41,755 nt of DNA from Nocardia thailandica NBRC 100428 (lineage in GTDB: Bacteria > Actinomycetota > Actinomycetes > Mycobacteriales > Mycobacteriaceae): contig NZ_BAGK01000159.1 of assembly GCF_000308795.1 (NCBI RefSeq), positions 1 to 41,755 on the forward strand, read 5' to 3'. A program made the position numbers and the translations under genes. Positions 7,508 through 14,821 of this stretch are shown here, one piece after another; within the stretch, counting starts at the first letter, position 1; every line of letters starts with the position of its first letter. The notes under the pieces were generated by a model. That model made no database searches. It saw only the letters and a program-made list of their open reading frames with translations, and was not told the DNA's origin.

Positions 7508-7971
7508 CACGCCTCCTTCAGGATCGCGTGGCCGCCGCTGGAGCCGTATCCCCCGGCGCCGCGGGCGGTCTCGTCGAGGTCGTCGACCTCGACGAAGTCG
7601 GGCAGTTCGACCCGCTGCACGAGCAGCTGGGCGATCCGGTCACCGCGACGCAGCTCGACGGCCGTGCGCGGGTCGTGGTTGATCAGGCACACCTTGATCT
7701 CGCCGCGGTAGCCGGCGTCGATGGTGCCGGGCGTGTTGACCACCGACAGGCCTGCCTTGGCGGCCAGCCCGGAGCGCGGATGGATCAGCCCGACGGTGCC
7801 GACCGGAAGGGCCAGCGCGATGCCGGTGCCGACCAGGGCGCGTTCGCCCGGCTCGAGCACGAGATCCTCGGTGGTGCACAGGTCGACCCCGGCGTCGCCG
7901 GGATGGGCGCGCGTGGGCACGGGAATGCCGGGATCGAGCCGCCGCAGCGGTATCGGTGCAAGTGCGTTCAC
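7507..7971 (-). CDS. dut: dUTP diphosphatase
   Basis: 154 residues, the normal length for a homotrimeric dUTPase, which hydrolyses dUTP to dUMP and pyrophosphate. All five signature motifs are present in order: GDAGVDL (25-31), HPRSGLA (64-70), [13 protein letters not shown] (79-91, with catalytic Asp85 and uracil-stacking Tyr88), RGDRIAQLL, and the C-terminal P-loop-like [11 protein letters not shown] that closes over the substrate. The tail after motif V is short (AILKEA) and runs into the DUF3710 start. The GTG start is eight bases after a TAGTCT box, consistent with a near-leaderless message. Confidence 0.97.
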   Translation of the reverse strand: MNALAPIPLRRLDPGIPVPTRAHPGDAGVDLCTTEDLVLEPGERALVGTGIALALPVGTVGLIHPRSGLAAKAGLSVVNTPGTIDAGYRGEIKVCLINHDPRTAVELRRGDRIAQLLVQRVELPDFVEVDDLDETARGAGGYGSSGGHAILKEA

Positions 7972-7985
7972 GAATGTCCAGACTA
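7969..7985 (-). promoter_or_regulatory. Near-leaderless promoter of dut
   Basis: On the minus strand, TAGTCT is followed by eight bases and the GTG start of dut. The spacing is one or two bases longer than at the other leaderless genes in the window. Confidence 0.45.
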
Positions 7986-8068
7986 CGCGGTCACGACCGT
8001 GCGGCGACCTGGGCGGCGACGTATGTCCGCGGCGCCGACCTCGCTGCCGCGGCGCGGTCGCGGTGACC

Positions 8069-8083
8069 TACTGTTGAGGGGTG
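8069..8083 (+). promoter_or_regulatory. Leaderless promoter of the DUF3093 gene
   Basis: TACTGT, six bases, then GTG, the same arrangement as at 5818 and 9304. Confidence 0.6.
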
Positions 8084-8599
8084 CCCGACCAGCCCGCCAC
8101 GACCCCCGAGAACAGCACGGCCACCGCGCCCGCGCCGCACGCCTACCGCGAACGGCTGTGGGTTCCGCTGTGGTGGTGGCCGATCGGCTTCGCCATCGCC
8201 GGTCTGCTGGCGGCCGAGATCCACATGGGCGCGCCGGGGCTGCGGGCCTGGCTGCCGTATGTGCTGCTCGCGCCGCTGCCGGTGTGGGTGCTGCTGTGGT
8301 TCTCCCGCCATCGGCTCGAGGTCACGGTCGACCCCGCCGGGACCGCCGAGCTGCGGGTCGACCGGGCGCATCTGCCGGTGAACTTCGTGGCGAGGGCGGC
8401 CGCGGTGCCCGCGACCGCCAAGAGCGCGGCGCTGGGCCGTCAGCTCGACCCCGCCGCCTATGTGCAGCATCGGGCCTGGATCGGTCCGATGGCGCTGCTC
8501 GTGCTCGACGACCCGGACGATCCGACCCCGTATTGGCTGGTCAGCACGCGCAGGCCCGAACGGGTCCTGGCCGCGCTCGGGCTACCGAGCGCGGGCTGA
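8081..8599 (+). CDS. DUF3093 membrane protein
   Basis: 172 residues. After a Thr/Ala/Pro-rich start, RERLWVPLWWWPIGFAIAGLLAAEIHMG and LRAWLPYVLLAPLPVWVLLWF form two membrane helices that make a hairpin. The rest (HRLEVTVDPAGTAELRVDRAHLPV, ending in PTPYWLVSTRRPERVLAALG) is a soluble PH-like beta domain. This is the DUF3093 architecture, equivalent to Rv2698 beside dut in mycobacteria. No role is known. The lipid-facing hairpin plus PH-like domain suggests an envelope-associated adaptor, which is only an inference. It is divergent from dut-DUF3710 and convergent with DUF4193. Confidence 0.87.
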   Translation: MPDQPATTPENSTATAPAPHAYRERLWVPLWWWPIGFAIAGLLAAEIHMGAPGLRAWLPYVLLAPLPVWVLLWFSRHRLEVTVDPAGTAELRVDRAHLPVNFVARAAAVPATAKSAALGRQLDPAAYVQHRAWIGPMALLVLDDPDDPTPYWLVSTRRPERVLAALGLPSAG

Positions 8600-8621
8600 C
8601 CTCTCCTCTTCTCCTGTTCCC

Positions 8622-8637
8622 GAGGCCGTCGGGCCTC
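8622..8637. terminator. Stem-loop between convergent DUF3093 and DUF4193 genes
   Basis: GAGGCC-GTCG-GGCCTC gives a 6-bp GC stem with a 4-nt loop in the 36-bp gap between two convergent stops, overlapping the DUF4193 stop. A run of pyrimidines lies on the DUF3093 side. It may serve both strands. Confidence 0.45.
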
Positions 8638-8938
8638 AGGCCGCGCAGTCCATGCAGATCAGCTGGCCGCCCGCGTCGCTGGCCAGTCGGCTGCGGTGAT
8701 GTACGAGGAAACAGCTCGAGCAGGTGAACTCGTCGGCCTGCTTCGGGATCACCCGAACCGTCAGTACTTCCTCGGACAGGTCCGCGCCGGGAAGCTCGAA
8801 CGACTCCGCTGTGTCGGATTCGTCGATGTCCACGACGGCGGACTGCGCCTCGTTGCGGCGAGCCTTCAGCTCCTCCAGCGAATCCTCCGACACTTCGTCG
8901 GATTCGGTGCGCCGCGGTGCGTCATAGTCGGTTGCCAT
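8636..8938 (-). CDS. DUF4193 zinc-ribbon protein
   Basis: 100 residues, highly acidic. The first 60 residues are Glu/Asp/Ser-rich (SEDSLEELKARRNEAQ). The C-terminal 40 carry two CxxC pairs, CSSC and CMDC, about 22 residues apart, with HHRSRLA between, so they form a one-zinc ribbon. The family is almost confined to Actinobacteria and corresponds to Rv2699c beside cei. The acidic N-terminus plus zinc ribbon suggests a protein- or RNA polymerase-binding role, but no function is established. The ATG has GGGGAAG upstream. Confidence 0.88.
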   Translation of the reverse strand: MATDYDAPRRTESDEVSEDSLEELKARRNEAQSAVVDIDESDTAESFELPGADLSEEVLTVRVIPKQADEFTCSSCFLVHHRSRLASDAGGQLICMDCAA

Positions 8939-9315
8939 GTCGTCTTCCCCTCAGTCCTTACTCCGTATATCCCGGATCGGCCGGGAGGCCGGGACTCCGT
9001 CAGGAATCCGACCCCCGCACCGCCCCGCCGGTGGTGCACCTCACACGCACACCGTTCGCCTATCGGCCGCGGACCCTGTGCGATCCACTCCGAGTGCGTT
9101 CGGTTAACGCAGGACATGCCCTGGTTGTTCCCGCGACCGACCACCGTATTCAGCGGCGATGTTTCGATCTGGGCGGGCAGACAATAGCGGACCCCGGAGC
9201 AAACTGCGCAATCAAAACACTCCGGTTGCCGAAACTGTCGGATAATCGACACCTGCCGGGAAACGCGCCGAGACCTACCGCACAGACCCCGGTGTTCCTT
9301 ACGTACAGTGATCCG
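8939..9315. other. 377-bp divergent intergenic region between DUF4193 and cei
   Basis: It holds the divergent promoters for DUF4193 (TATACG-like box around 8970 on the minus strand) and cei (TACAGT at 9304). The middle, about 9100-9290, is noticeably less GC-rich than its surroundings, with segments such as GGATAATCGACA. No reading frame in it shows coding bias, and I see no strong hairpin or RNA gene. A small RNA cannot be excluded. Confidence 0.5.
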
Positions 9316-9318
9316 GTG
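9304..9318 (+). promoter_or_regulatory. Leaderless promoter of cei
   Basis: TACAGT, six bases, then the GTG start codon. Confidence 0.6.
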
Positions 9319-9999
9319 GTTTCACTGATCACCGAAGGCAGCGCGACCGATCGCGACGGCAGGCCCTTCCCGCGACGGCGCCCCGAGATGTGGCTGGTCC
9401 TCGTCATCGTCCTGGCGCTGATCAGCTTGTTCGTCTGGGTCGCGGCCTTCCGCACCCACGACGAGGGCAACGAGCCCATGGCCTGCAACTCGCCGTCGGC
9501 GCCCACCGACACCAAGTCGCCGCAGCCCGCCGAACTGGGCCACCGCGTGAGCCCGACGCGCCTGCAGGACGTCGACCCCGCCGCCCTGTCCCAGACGAAG
9601 GTGCGCGTCTACAACGCCAACGGCAAGAGCGGCCAGGCCGGCCACATCGCCTCCGCGCTCGGCGACCTCGGTTTCGCCCCCGCGCCCGACGTCCAGGCCG
9701 GTAACGATCCGGTCTACGTCACCGGCGACATGGTCTGCACCGGCCAGATCCGCTACGGCGTGAACGGCCGCCCGGCCGCCGCGTCGGTCCAGCTGGTCGC
9801 CCCCTGCGCCGAACTCATCGAGGACGGCCGCACCGACGACACCGTCGACCTCGCCCTCGGCGCCGCCTTCGGCGAATCCCTGCGCCCCGGCGCCGACGCC
9901 GAGGAAGTCCTGCGCTCCCTGCGCAACCTCCCCGCGGGCGCCAGCAGCTCCTCCATCGACCCCGACCTGCTGGAAGCCGCCCGCGCTGTGAAGTGCTGA
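9316..9999 (+). CDS. cei: Envelope integrity protein Cei
   Basis: 227 residues. Residues 1-24 are cytosolic with a basic RRRPE ahead of one membrane helix, MWLVLVIVLALISLFVWVAAF (25-45), and the rest is extracytoplasmic. KVRVYNANGKSGQAGHIASALGDLGF opens a LytR_C-type domain, as in cell-wall proteins that accompany LCP phosphotransferases. Paired cysteines appear in MVCTG and APCAEL, and the protein ends in KC. The M. tuberculosis counterpart Rv2700 is needed for envelope integrity and virulence. The GTG start comes from the leaderless promoter and matches the family's short cytosolic tail; a longer reading from 8917 would run across the intergenic region. Confidence 0.9.
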   Translation: MVSLITEGSATDRDGRPFPRRRPEMWLVLVIVLALISLFVWVAAFRTHDEGNEPMACNSPSAPTDTKSPQPAELGHRVSPTRLQDVDPAALSQTKVRVYNANGKSGQAGHIASALGDLGFAPAPDVQAGNDPVYVTGDMVCTGQIRYGVNGRPAAASVQLVAPCAELIEDGRTDDTVDLALGAAFGESLRPGADAEEVLRSLRNLPAGASSSSIDPDLLEAARAVKC

Positions 10000-10033
10000 G
10001 CGCCTGCGCGCTCGAGTCGCGGCCCACCGGGTC

Positions 10034-10095
10034 CCGGCGATCGGCGACGCGATACTCGCGCCCGCGGCGCATGGTCTCGCGTCGCCGATCGCCGG
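10034..10095. repeat. Large hairpin: 19-bp perfect inverted repeat with 24-nt loop
   Basis: CCGGCGATCGGCGACGCGA (10034-10052) is exactly complementary to TCGCGTCGCCGATCGCCGG (10077-10095). The loop itself contains GCGC-rich self-complementary bases. It lies 34 bp past the cei stop in the gap before the convergent suhB gene. A second hairpin, CCGCCGC-TGC-GCGGCGG, follows at 10107-10123. The structure may be a strong Rho-independent-like barrier without a T-run, or a REP/MITE-type element. Confidence 0.75.
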
Positions 10096-10106
10096 AACGG
10101 CCGCGA

Positions 10107-10123
10107 CCGCCGCTGCGCGGCGG
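10107..10123. terminator. Second hairpin in the cei/suhB convergent gap
   Basis: CCGCCGC-TGC-GCGGCGG, a 7-bp stem with a 3-nt loop and no T-run, 11 bp after the large inverted repeat. It may help end transcription from cei or suhB. The rest of the gap to 10262 shows no gene. Confidence 0.4.
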
Positions 10124-10262
10124 GGCCTCCTCGGGGTCGGCCCGTGGTGGGGACTCGGGGACGATGCCTCCCCGGACGCCGCAGCGTCCTCGGGTCAACC
10201 CAGCGCCGCGCTCGCTCCACGGGGATACTTCGTGCCCCGCGCCGCGCCCCTCGCCCGCTCCG

Positions 10263-11168
10263 TCAGTCGGGGATGGGGGTATAGGCGCCCGCACGATCCA
10301 GCAGGTTGGTCAGGGCGTCGGCCACGCCGGGGGCGGCCACGACGGTGAGCTCGCCCGCCGAGCCGGGTGAGGTGACCGCGGGGACGGTCACCCGCGCGCC
10401 CGCCTCGGCGGCGACGAGGGCGCCCGCGGCCCAGTCCCAGGCGTTGAGGCCGTGTTCGTAGTAGCCGTCCAGCCTGCCCTCGGCGACCAGGCACAGGTCC
10501 ATGGCGGCCGCGCCGAGGCGGCGGATGTCGCGGATCTCGGGCAGGACCCGGGTCAGCAGCTCGGCCTGACGGCCGCGGCGGGCCCTGCCGTAGGCGAAAC
10601 CGGTGGCCACCAGGGCCAGCGACAGCGAATCCTCGCCGCTGCACGCCAGTTTCGTCACGGTGCCGTCGGGGTGGGCGGCCCGGGCGCCGCCGCCGAGGGC
10701 GGCGCTGTAGGTGACGCCGTTCGCCACGTCGGCCACCGCGCCCGCGACGGGCCTGCCGTCGCGCACGGCGGCCACCGACACGGCGTACCCGCGCAGGCCG
10801 TAGAGGAAGTTCACGGTGCCGTCGATCGGGTCGACCACCCAGGTCACGGCGCCGGGCGCGGCGGCGGCCACGTCGCCGCCGCCCTCCTCGCCCAGGATCG
10901 GGTCGGCGGGCCTGCGCTCGGCCAGCAGCCGGCGCACCAGCTGTTCGGACTCGGTGTCGACGACGGTGACGGGGTCGGTGGGGTGTCCCTTGGTGGTGAC
11001 CGCCCCGTCCGCGGGGCCGTCGGCGGCGAACACCTCGGGGCGGCGGGCGCGCACGTGCGCGGCGGCGGTCTCGGCGAGCTCGACGGCGAGGCGGCGCAGC
11101 TCGTCCTCGTCACCGATCGGGGTCACGGTGGTGGCGGTCTCGGGGATATCGCGGTTGTCGGGCACCAC
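10263..11168 (-). CDS. suhB: Inositol monophosphatase family protein (SuhB-like)
   Basis: 301 residues with the metal-site motifs of the inositol monophosphatase/FBPase superfamily: ILGEEGGGD (about 90-98), WVVDPIDGTVNFLYG (108-122, carrying the Asp-Pro-Ile-Asp-Gly-Thr metal and phosphate ligands) and LNAWDWAAGALVAAEAG near 240. These fit Mg2+-dependent, Li+-sensitive hydrolysis of a sugar or inositol phosphate. In mycobacteria the ortholog beside ppgK is SuhB (Rv2701c), which acts on inositol 1-phosphate in inositol and lipoglycan synthesis. Two adjacent GTG codons (11168 and 11165) can start the protein, and I took the outer one. It is divergent from ppgK over 122 bp. Confidence 0.93.
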   Translation of the reverse strand: MVPDNRDIPETATTVTPIGDEDELRRLAVELAETAAAHVRARRPEVFAADGPADGAVTTKGHPTDPVTVVDTESEQLVRRLLAERRPADPILGEEGGGDVAAAAPGAVTWVVDPIDGTVNFLYGLRGYAVSVAAVRDGRPVAGAVADVANGVTYSAALGGGARAAHPDGTVTKLACSGEDSLSLALVATGFAYGRARRGRQAELLTRVLPEIRDIRRLGAAAMDLCLVAEGRLDGYYEHGLNAWDWAAGALVAAEAGARVTVPAVTSPGSAGELTVVAAPGVADALTNLLDRAGAYTPIPD

Positions 11169-11290
11169 TCCATCGCATCACATCCCGACAGCACCGACAC
11201 CTCGGGTGCGAACCGCTACGCTTTCACCCACACAGCGCCACCGGCGTTTCCGCACACTCACCGCACACGACGAACTACGAGGGGTTGACC

Positions 11291-12049
11291 ATGTCCGCTC
11301 GGGGGCACGCATTCGGTATCGACATCGGCGGCAGCGGCGTCAAGGGCGCCGCGGTCGACCTCGACACCGGTCTGATCACCCACGACCGGATCAAGATCGC
11401 CACACCGCAGCCCGCCACGCCCAAGGCCGTCGCCGAGGCCGTCGCCGAACTCGTGGACCAGGCGGGCTGGGACGGCCCGGTCGGGCTCACCATGCCCGCC
11501 GTCGTACTCGACGGACACGCCCGGACCGCGGCCAACATCGACCCGAGCTGGATCGGCACCGACGCCCGCGCGCTGTTCACCGAGGCGCTGGGCGGCCGCA
11601 CGGTCAGCGTCCTCAACGACGCCGACGCGGCGGGCCTGGCCGAGGACCGCTACGGCGCGGCAAAGGATCTCGACGGCCTGACCATCCTGCTGACCTTCGG
11701 CACCGGCATCGGCTCGGCCCTGCTCTACAACGGCACCCTGGTGCCCAACTCCGAGCTCGGGCACCTGACCATCGACGGTGTCGAGACCGAGCACCTGGCC
11801 GCGGCCTCGGTCAAGGACCGGCTCGGGCTGACCTACCCGGAATGGGCCGAGCGGGTCAGTACCGTGCTCGGCACTCTGGAGGCCCTCTTCTGGCCGAAGG
11901 TGTTCGTCGCGGGCGGCGGGATCAGCCGCGATCACGAGCAGTGGATCCCGTTGCTCACCAACCGGACTCCGGTGATCCCGGCGGTGCTGAAGAACACCGC
12001 GGGCATCGTCGGGGCGGCCATGGCCGTGGCCGCGGGCCTGACCCCGTAG
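11291..12049 (+). CDS. ppgK: Polyphosphate glucokinase
   Basis: 252 residues of the ROK/hexokinase fold. FGIDIGGSGVKGA is phosphate-1, LNDADAAGLAE holds the catalytic Asp, LLTFGTGIGSALL is phosphate-2, ELGHLTIDG is the sugar-binding segment, and KVFVAGGGISRDHE is close to the adenosine motif. Polyphosphate glucokinases phosphorylate glucose with polyphosphate or ATP. The family-specific features are the lack of the ROK zinc cysteines and the presence of VKDRLGLTYPEWAE and ALFWPKVF. The ATG has GAGGGG seven bases upstream. The protein is cytosolic and feeds glycolysis. This is Rv2702 by position and sequence, immediately ahead of sigA, from which it is separated by 214 bp of promoter region. 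Confidence 0.95.
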   Translation: MSARGHAFGIDIGGSGVKGAAVDLDTGLITHDRIKIATPQPATPKAVAEAVAELVDQAGWDGPVGLTMPAVVLDGHARTAANIDPSWIGTDARALFTEALGGRTVSVLNDADAAGLAEDRYGAAKDLDGLTILLTFGTGIGSALLYNGTLVPNSELGHLTIDGVETEHLAAASVKDRLGLTYPEWAERVSTVLGTLEALFWPKVFVAGGGISRDHEQWIPLLTNRTPVIPAVLKNTAGIVGAAMAVAAGLTP

Positions 12050-12115
12050 CCGGGTCACGGCACGTCGACGGCCCCGTGTCGGCGGCATCGTGCCATGAGT
12101 ACCCTGGTTGGATCG

Positions 12116-12122
12116 TTACAAT
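12116..12122 (+). promoter_or_regulatory. Candidate sigA -10 element
   Basis: TTACAAT is a near-consensus -10 in the ppgK-sigA gap. It implies a leader of about 135 nt before sigA. The -35 is not obvious, and TTGGAT immediately upstream is too close. Confidence 0.45.
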
Positions 12123-12263
12123 GGAACAGTCCGGCGGTGAGCCGGTGCCCCCTTCCGGCCCGTGGCCCCGCGAATGCCGCGCCGCCGGTGCAACCCGACC
12201 GACCGCTCCGCCGGATGTTGACTCTGGCGTGACGCCGCACGAGACCGTCACGAAAGGGCGTAC

Positions 12264-13649
12264 GTGGTAGCCACGAATACCCGTCAGACCGCTGACTCGG
12301 CCGACGCCGACGCCGCTGTTCCGGCGGCAACCCCCGCCAAGAAGGCTCCGGCGAAGAAGGCCGCTGCCAAGAAGGCCCCGGCGAAGAAGGCCGCCGCCAA
12401 GAAAGCTCCGGCGAAGAAGGCTGCCGCCAAGAAGACGACCGCCAAGAAGGCCGCCGCCAAGAAGGCCACCTCGCCCACGGGTGAGGCGGGCGAGGACCAG
12501 CTCGAGGACGAGAACCTCGAACTCGAGGACCTCGACATCGACGTCTCCGACGAGGACCTCGCCGACGGCGAGGAGCTGGTCGAGGACGTCGCCGACGAGA
12601 CCACCGAGGAAGCCGCGGAGGAGGCCGCCGACGAGCCGTCGGAGAAGGACAAGGCGTCCGGCGATTTCGTCTGGGACGAGGAGGAGTCCGAGGCGCTGCG
12701 CCAGGCGCGCAAGGACGCCGAGCTCACCGCCTCCGCCGACTCCGTGCGCGCCTACCTGAAGCAGATCGGCAAGGTCGCGCTGCTCAACGCCGAGGAGGAG
12801 GTCGAGCTCGCGAAGCGGATCGAGGCCGGCCTGTACGCGGCGGAGAAGATGCGCGAGTTCGCCGAGGCGGGCGAGAAGCTCTCGGTCACCGTGCGCCGCG
12901 ACTTCAACTGGATCGTGCGCGACGGCAACCGCGCCAAGAACCACCTGCTCGAGGCCAACCTGCGACTGGTCGTGTCGCTGGCCAAGCGCTACACCGGCCG
13001 CGGCATGGCGTTCCTCGACCTCATCCAGGAGGGCAACCTCGGCCTGATCCGCGCGGTCGAGAAGTTCGACTACACCAAGGGTTACAAGTTCTCGACCTAC
13101 GCCACGTGGTGGATCCGCCAGGCCATCACCCGCGCGATGGCCGACCAGGCCCGCACCATCCGTATCCCGGTGCACATGGTCGAGGTCATCAACAAGCTCG
13201 GCCGCATCCAGCGCGAGCTGCTCCAGGACCTGGGCCGCGAGCCCACGCCGGAGGAGCTGGCCAAGGAAATGGACATCACGCCGGAGAAGGTCCTCGAGAT
13301 CCAGCAGTACGCGCGCGAGCCGATCTCGCTGGACCAGACCATCGGCGACGAGGGCGACAGCCAGCTCGGCGACTTCATCGAGGACTCCGAGGCCGTCGTC
13401 GCGGTCGACGCGGTGAGCTTCACCCTGCTGCAGGATCAGCTGCAGTCGGTGCTCGAGACGCTGTCCGAGCGTGAGGCGGGCGTGGTCCGCCTGCGCTTCG
13501 GCCTGACCGACGGTCAGCCGCGCACCCTCGACGAGATCGGCCAGGTCTACGGCGTGACGCGCGAGCGCATCCGCCAGATCGAGTCGAAGACGATGTCGAA
13601 GCTGCGCCACCCGAGCCGGTCGCAGGTGCTGCGCGACTACCTCGACTAG
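12264..13649 (+). CDS. sigA: Primary RNA polymerase sigma factor SigA
   Basis: 461 residues, and from about residue 130 practically identical by memory to M. tuberculosis Sig[19 protein letters not shown] is region 1.2, [20 protein letters not shown] through [15 protein letters not shown] is region 2, [22 protein letters not shown] is region 3, and [20 protein letters not shown] with [14 protein letters not shown] is region 4, which contacts the -35. The N-terminal extension is unusual: residues 25-69 are a Lys/Ala/Pro repeat, and about 75-135 are Glu/Asp-rich, giving a basic block followed by an acidic block. The GTG start follows AAAGGG by six bases. This enzyme directs housekeeping transcription, and it is monocistronic with a strong hairpin downstream. 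Confidence 0.98.
   Translation: MVATNTRQTADSADADAAVPAATPAKKAPAKKAAAKKAPAKKAAAKKAPAKKAAAKKTTAKKAAAKKATSPTGEAGEDQLEDENLELEDLDIDVSDEDLADGEELVEDVADETTEEAAEEAADEPSEKDKASGDFVWDEEESEALRQARKDAELTASADSVRAYLKQIGKVALLNAEEEVELAKRIEAGLYAAEKMREFAEAGEKLSVTVRRDFNWIVRDGNRAKNHLLEANLRLVVSLAKRYTGRGMAFLDLIQEGNLGLIRAVEKFDYTKGYKFSTYATWWIRQAITRAMADQARTIRIPVHMVEVINKLGRIQRELLQDLGREPTPEELAKEMDITPEKVLEIQQYAREPISLDQTIGDEGDSQLGDFIEDSEAVVAVDAVSFTLLQDQLQSVLETLSEREAGVVRLRFGLTDGQPRTLDEIGQVYGVTRERIRQIESKTMSKLRHPSRSQVLRDYLD
12336..12470 (+). repeat. 30-bp tandem repeat in sigA encoding a histone-H1-like tail
   Basis: About 4.5 units of 30 bp, each encoding [10 protein letters not shown] with small variation (TT for AP in the fourth). 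The DNA copies differ only at a few synonymous positions, which suggests recent expansion or slippage. Copy number is likely to vary between strains. Confidence 0.85.
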
Positions 13650-13661
13650 GACGTCCGCTCC

Positions 13662-13698
13662 CGGAGCCCGGGCCCGCCTCGCGCGGGTCCGGGCTCCG
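13662..13698 (+). terminator. sigA terminator hairpin
   Basis: A 15-bp stem with one G-T wobble (arms CGGAGCCCGGGCCCG and CGGGTCCGGGCTCCG) and a 7-nt loop, 12 bp after the sigA stop. No T-run follows, as is common in high-GC actinobacteria. Confidence 0.7.
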
Positions 13699-13736
13699 CG
13701 CGTATCCGGACACTTCCACCAATTCGTTAGTACCGC

Positions 13737-13750
13737 TTGCGAATTCGCAA
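13737..13750. promoter_or_regulatory. Perfect 14-bp palindrome upstream of the MHYT gene
   Basis: TTGCGAATTCGCAA reads the same on both strands and stands out as AT-containing sequence in a GC-rich gap, 135 bp before the MHYT start. A -10-like TAAGGT lies at 13817. It is a candidate operator, and no known regulator consensus that I can name matches it. Confidence 0.45.
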
Positions 13751-13885
13751 ACCTTTCGTGACGAAGCGCACACCCTCGGTCACCGGTCCAGGAACACGAC
13801 GACGCGGAAACCACCGTAAGGTGAGACGTCATTGTTCCTGTTCCACACCGCCGAAACGCGGTGCCGCCGAAGGTTGTTTCCCGCC

Positions 13886-14821
13886 GTGCTCGACATTCAC
13901 CACTTCAGCTACGGCTGGATCACCCCGGTGCTCGCCTACTTCATGTCCGTCACCGGCTGCCTGCTCGGACTCCAGTGCGCCGCCCGCGGCCGCAACGCCG
14001 AGGAGGGCCGCGTCGGGTGGCTGATCGGCGCCGCGATCGCCATCGGCGGCACCGGCATCTGGGTGATGCACTTCATCGCGATGCTCGGCTTCAGCATCCG
14101 CGGCTCCGACATCCGCTACGACATCCCGCTGACGCTGTTCAGCGCGCTCACCGCGATGGTCGTGGTCGGCATCGGGCTGTTCATGGTGAACAAGCCGCAG
14201 CCCACCCTGCGCTCCTGGGTGGCGGGCGGGGTGATCACCGGGCTCGGCGTCGGCACGATGCACTACACGGGCATGTACGCCATGAAGTCCTCGGCGACGG
14301 TGTCCTACGACCCGTGGCTGGTCGCGCTGTCGCTGGCCATCGCGGTGGTCGCCTCGATCGTGGCGCTGTGGTTCACGCTGCGCGTGCAGGGCTTTCTCGC
14401 GACGGTGGGCGCGGCCCTGATCATGGGCGTCGCGGTCACCGGCATGCACTACACGGGCATGGCGGCGATGCGGGCGCACCTGAGCCACCACCCGGTGGCG
14501 CCGACCGGTTCGGGCGCGATGGAGCTGCTCGGCCCGCTGATCGGCATCAGCTCGGTGGTCACCATGCTCGTGCTCATCAGCGTCAGCCTGACCGAGATCG
14601 AGAACGAGGAGGCGCTGCCGCGCATGCGCTGGACCTCCCGTGGCAGCAGGACGGTGGTGCCCACCCGCAGCGCGGAACCGGCGCCGCCGCGTCCGGAGCC
14701 GGCCGCCCTCCGCCCGGAGCCGGTCGCGCCGCGCCCGGAGCCGCGGCCCGAGCCCGAACCCGCGCGCGAGCTGATCTACGACGGCGCGGGCGCGTGGCCG
14801 CGCCGGACCGACAGGCGGTGA
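13886..14821 (+). CDS. MHYT-domain membrane sensor without effector domain
   Basis: 311 residues from the chosen GTG. Seven membrane helices carry three MHYT-type motifs: MHFIAMLGF, MHYTGMYAM and MHYTGMAAM. These motifs are proposed to bind copper and to sense O2, CO or NO in MHYT-fused GGDEF/EAL and histidine kinase proteins. Here no catalytic domain follows. After the last helix comes a cytosolic tail of about 80 residues with repeated RPEP units (PRPEPAALRPEPVAPRPEP), probably disordered. The start VLDIHHFSYGWITP is the usual beginning of the MHYT domain; a TTG at 13832 would add 18 residues and cannot be excluded. The stop abuts the convergent antiporter stop with no gap. Confidence 0.88.
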   Translation: MLDIHHFSYGWITPVLAYFMSVTGCLLGLQCAARGRNAEEGRVGWLIGAAIAIGGTGIWVMHFIAMLGFSIRGSDIRYDIPLTLFSALTAMVVVGIGLFMVNKPQPTLRSWVAGGVITGLGVGTMHYTGMYAMKSSATVSYDPWLVALSLAIAVVASIVALWFTLRVQGFLATVGAALIMGVAVTGMHYTGMAAMRAHLSHHPVAPTGSGAMELLGPLIGISSVVTMLVLISVSLTEIENEEALPRMRWTSRGSRTVVPTRSAEPAPPRPEPAALRPEPVAPRPEPRPEPEPARELIYDGAGAWPRRTDRR

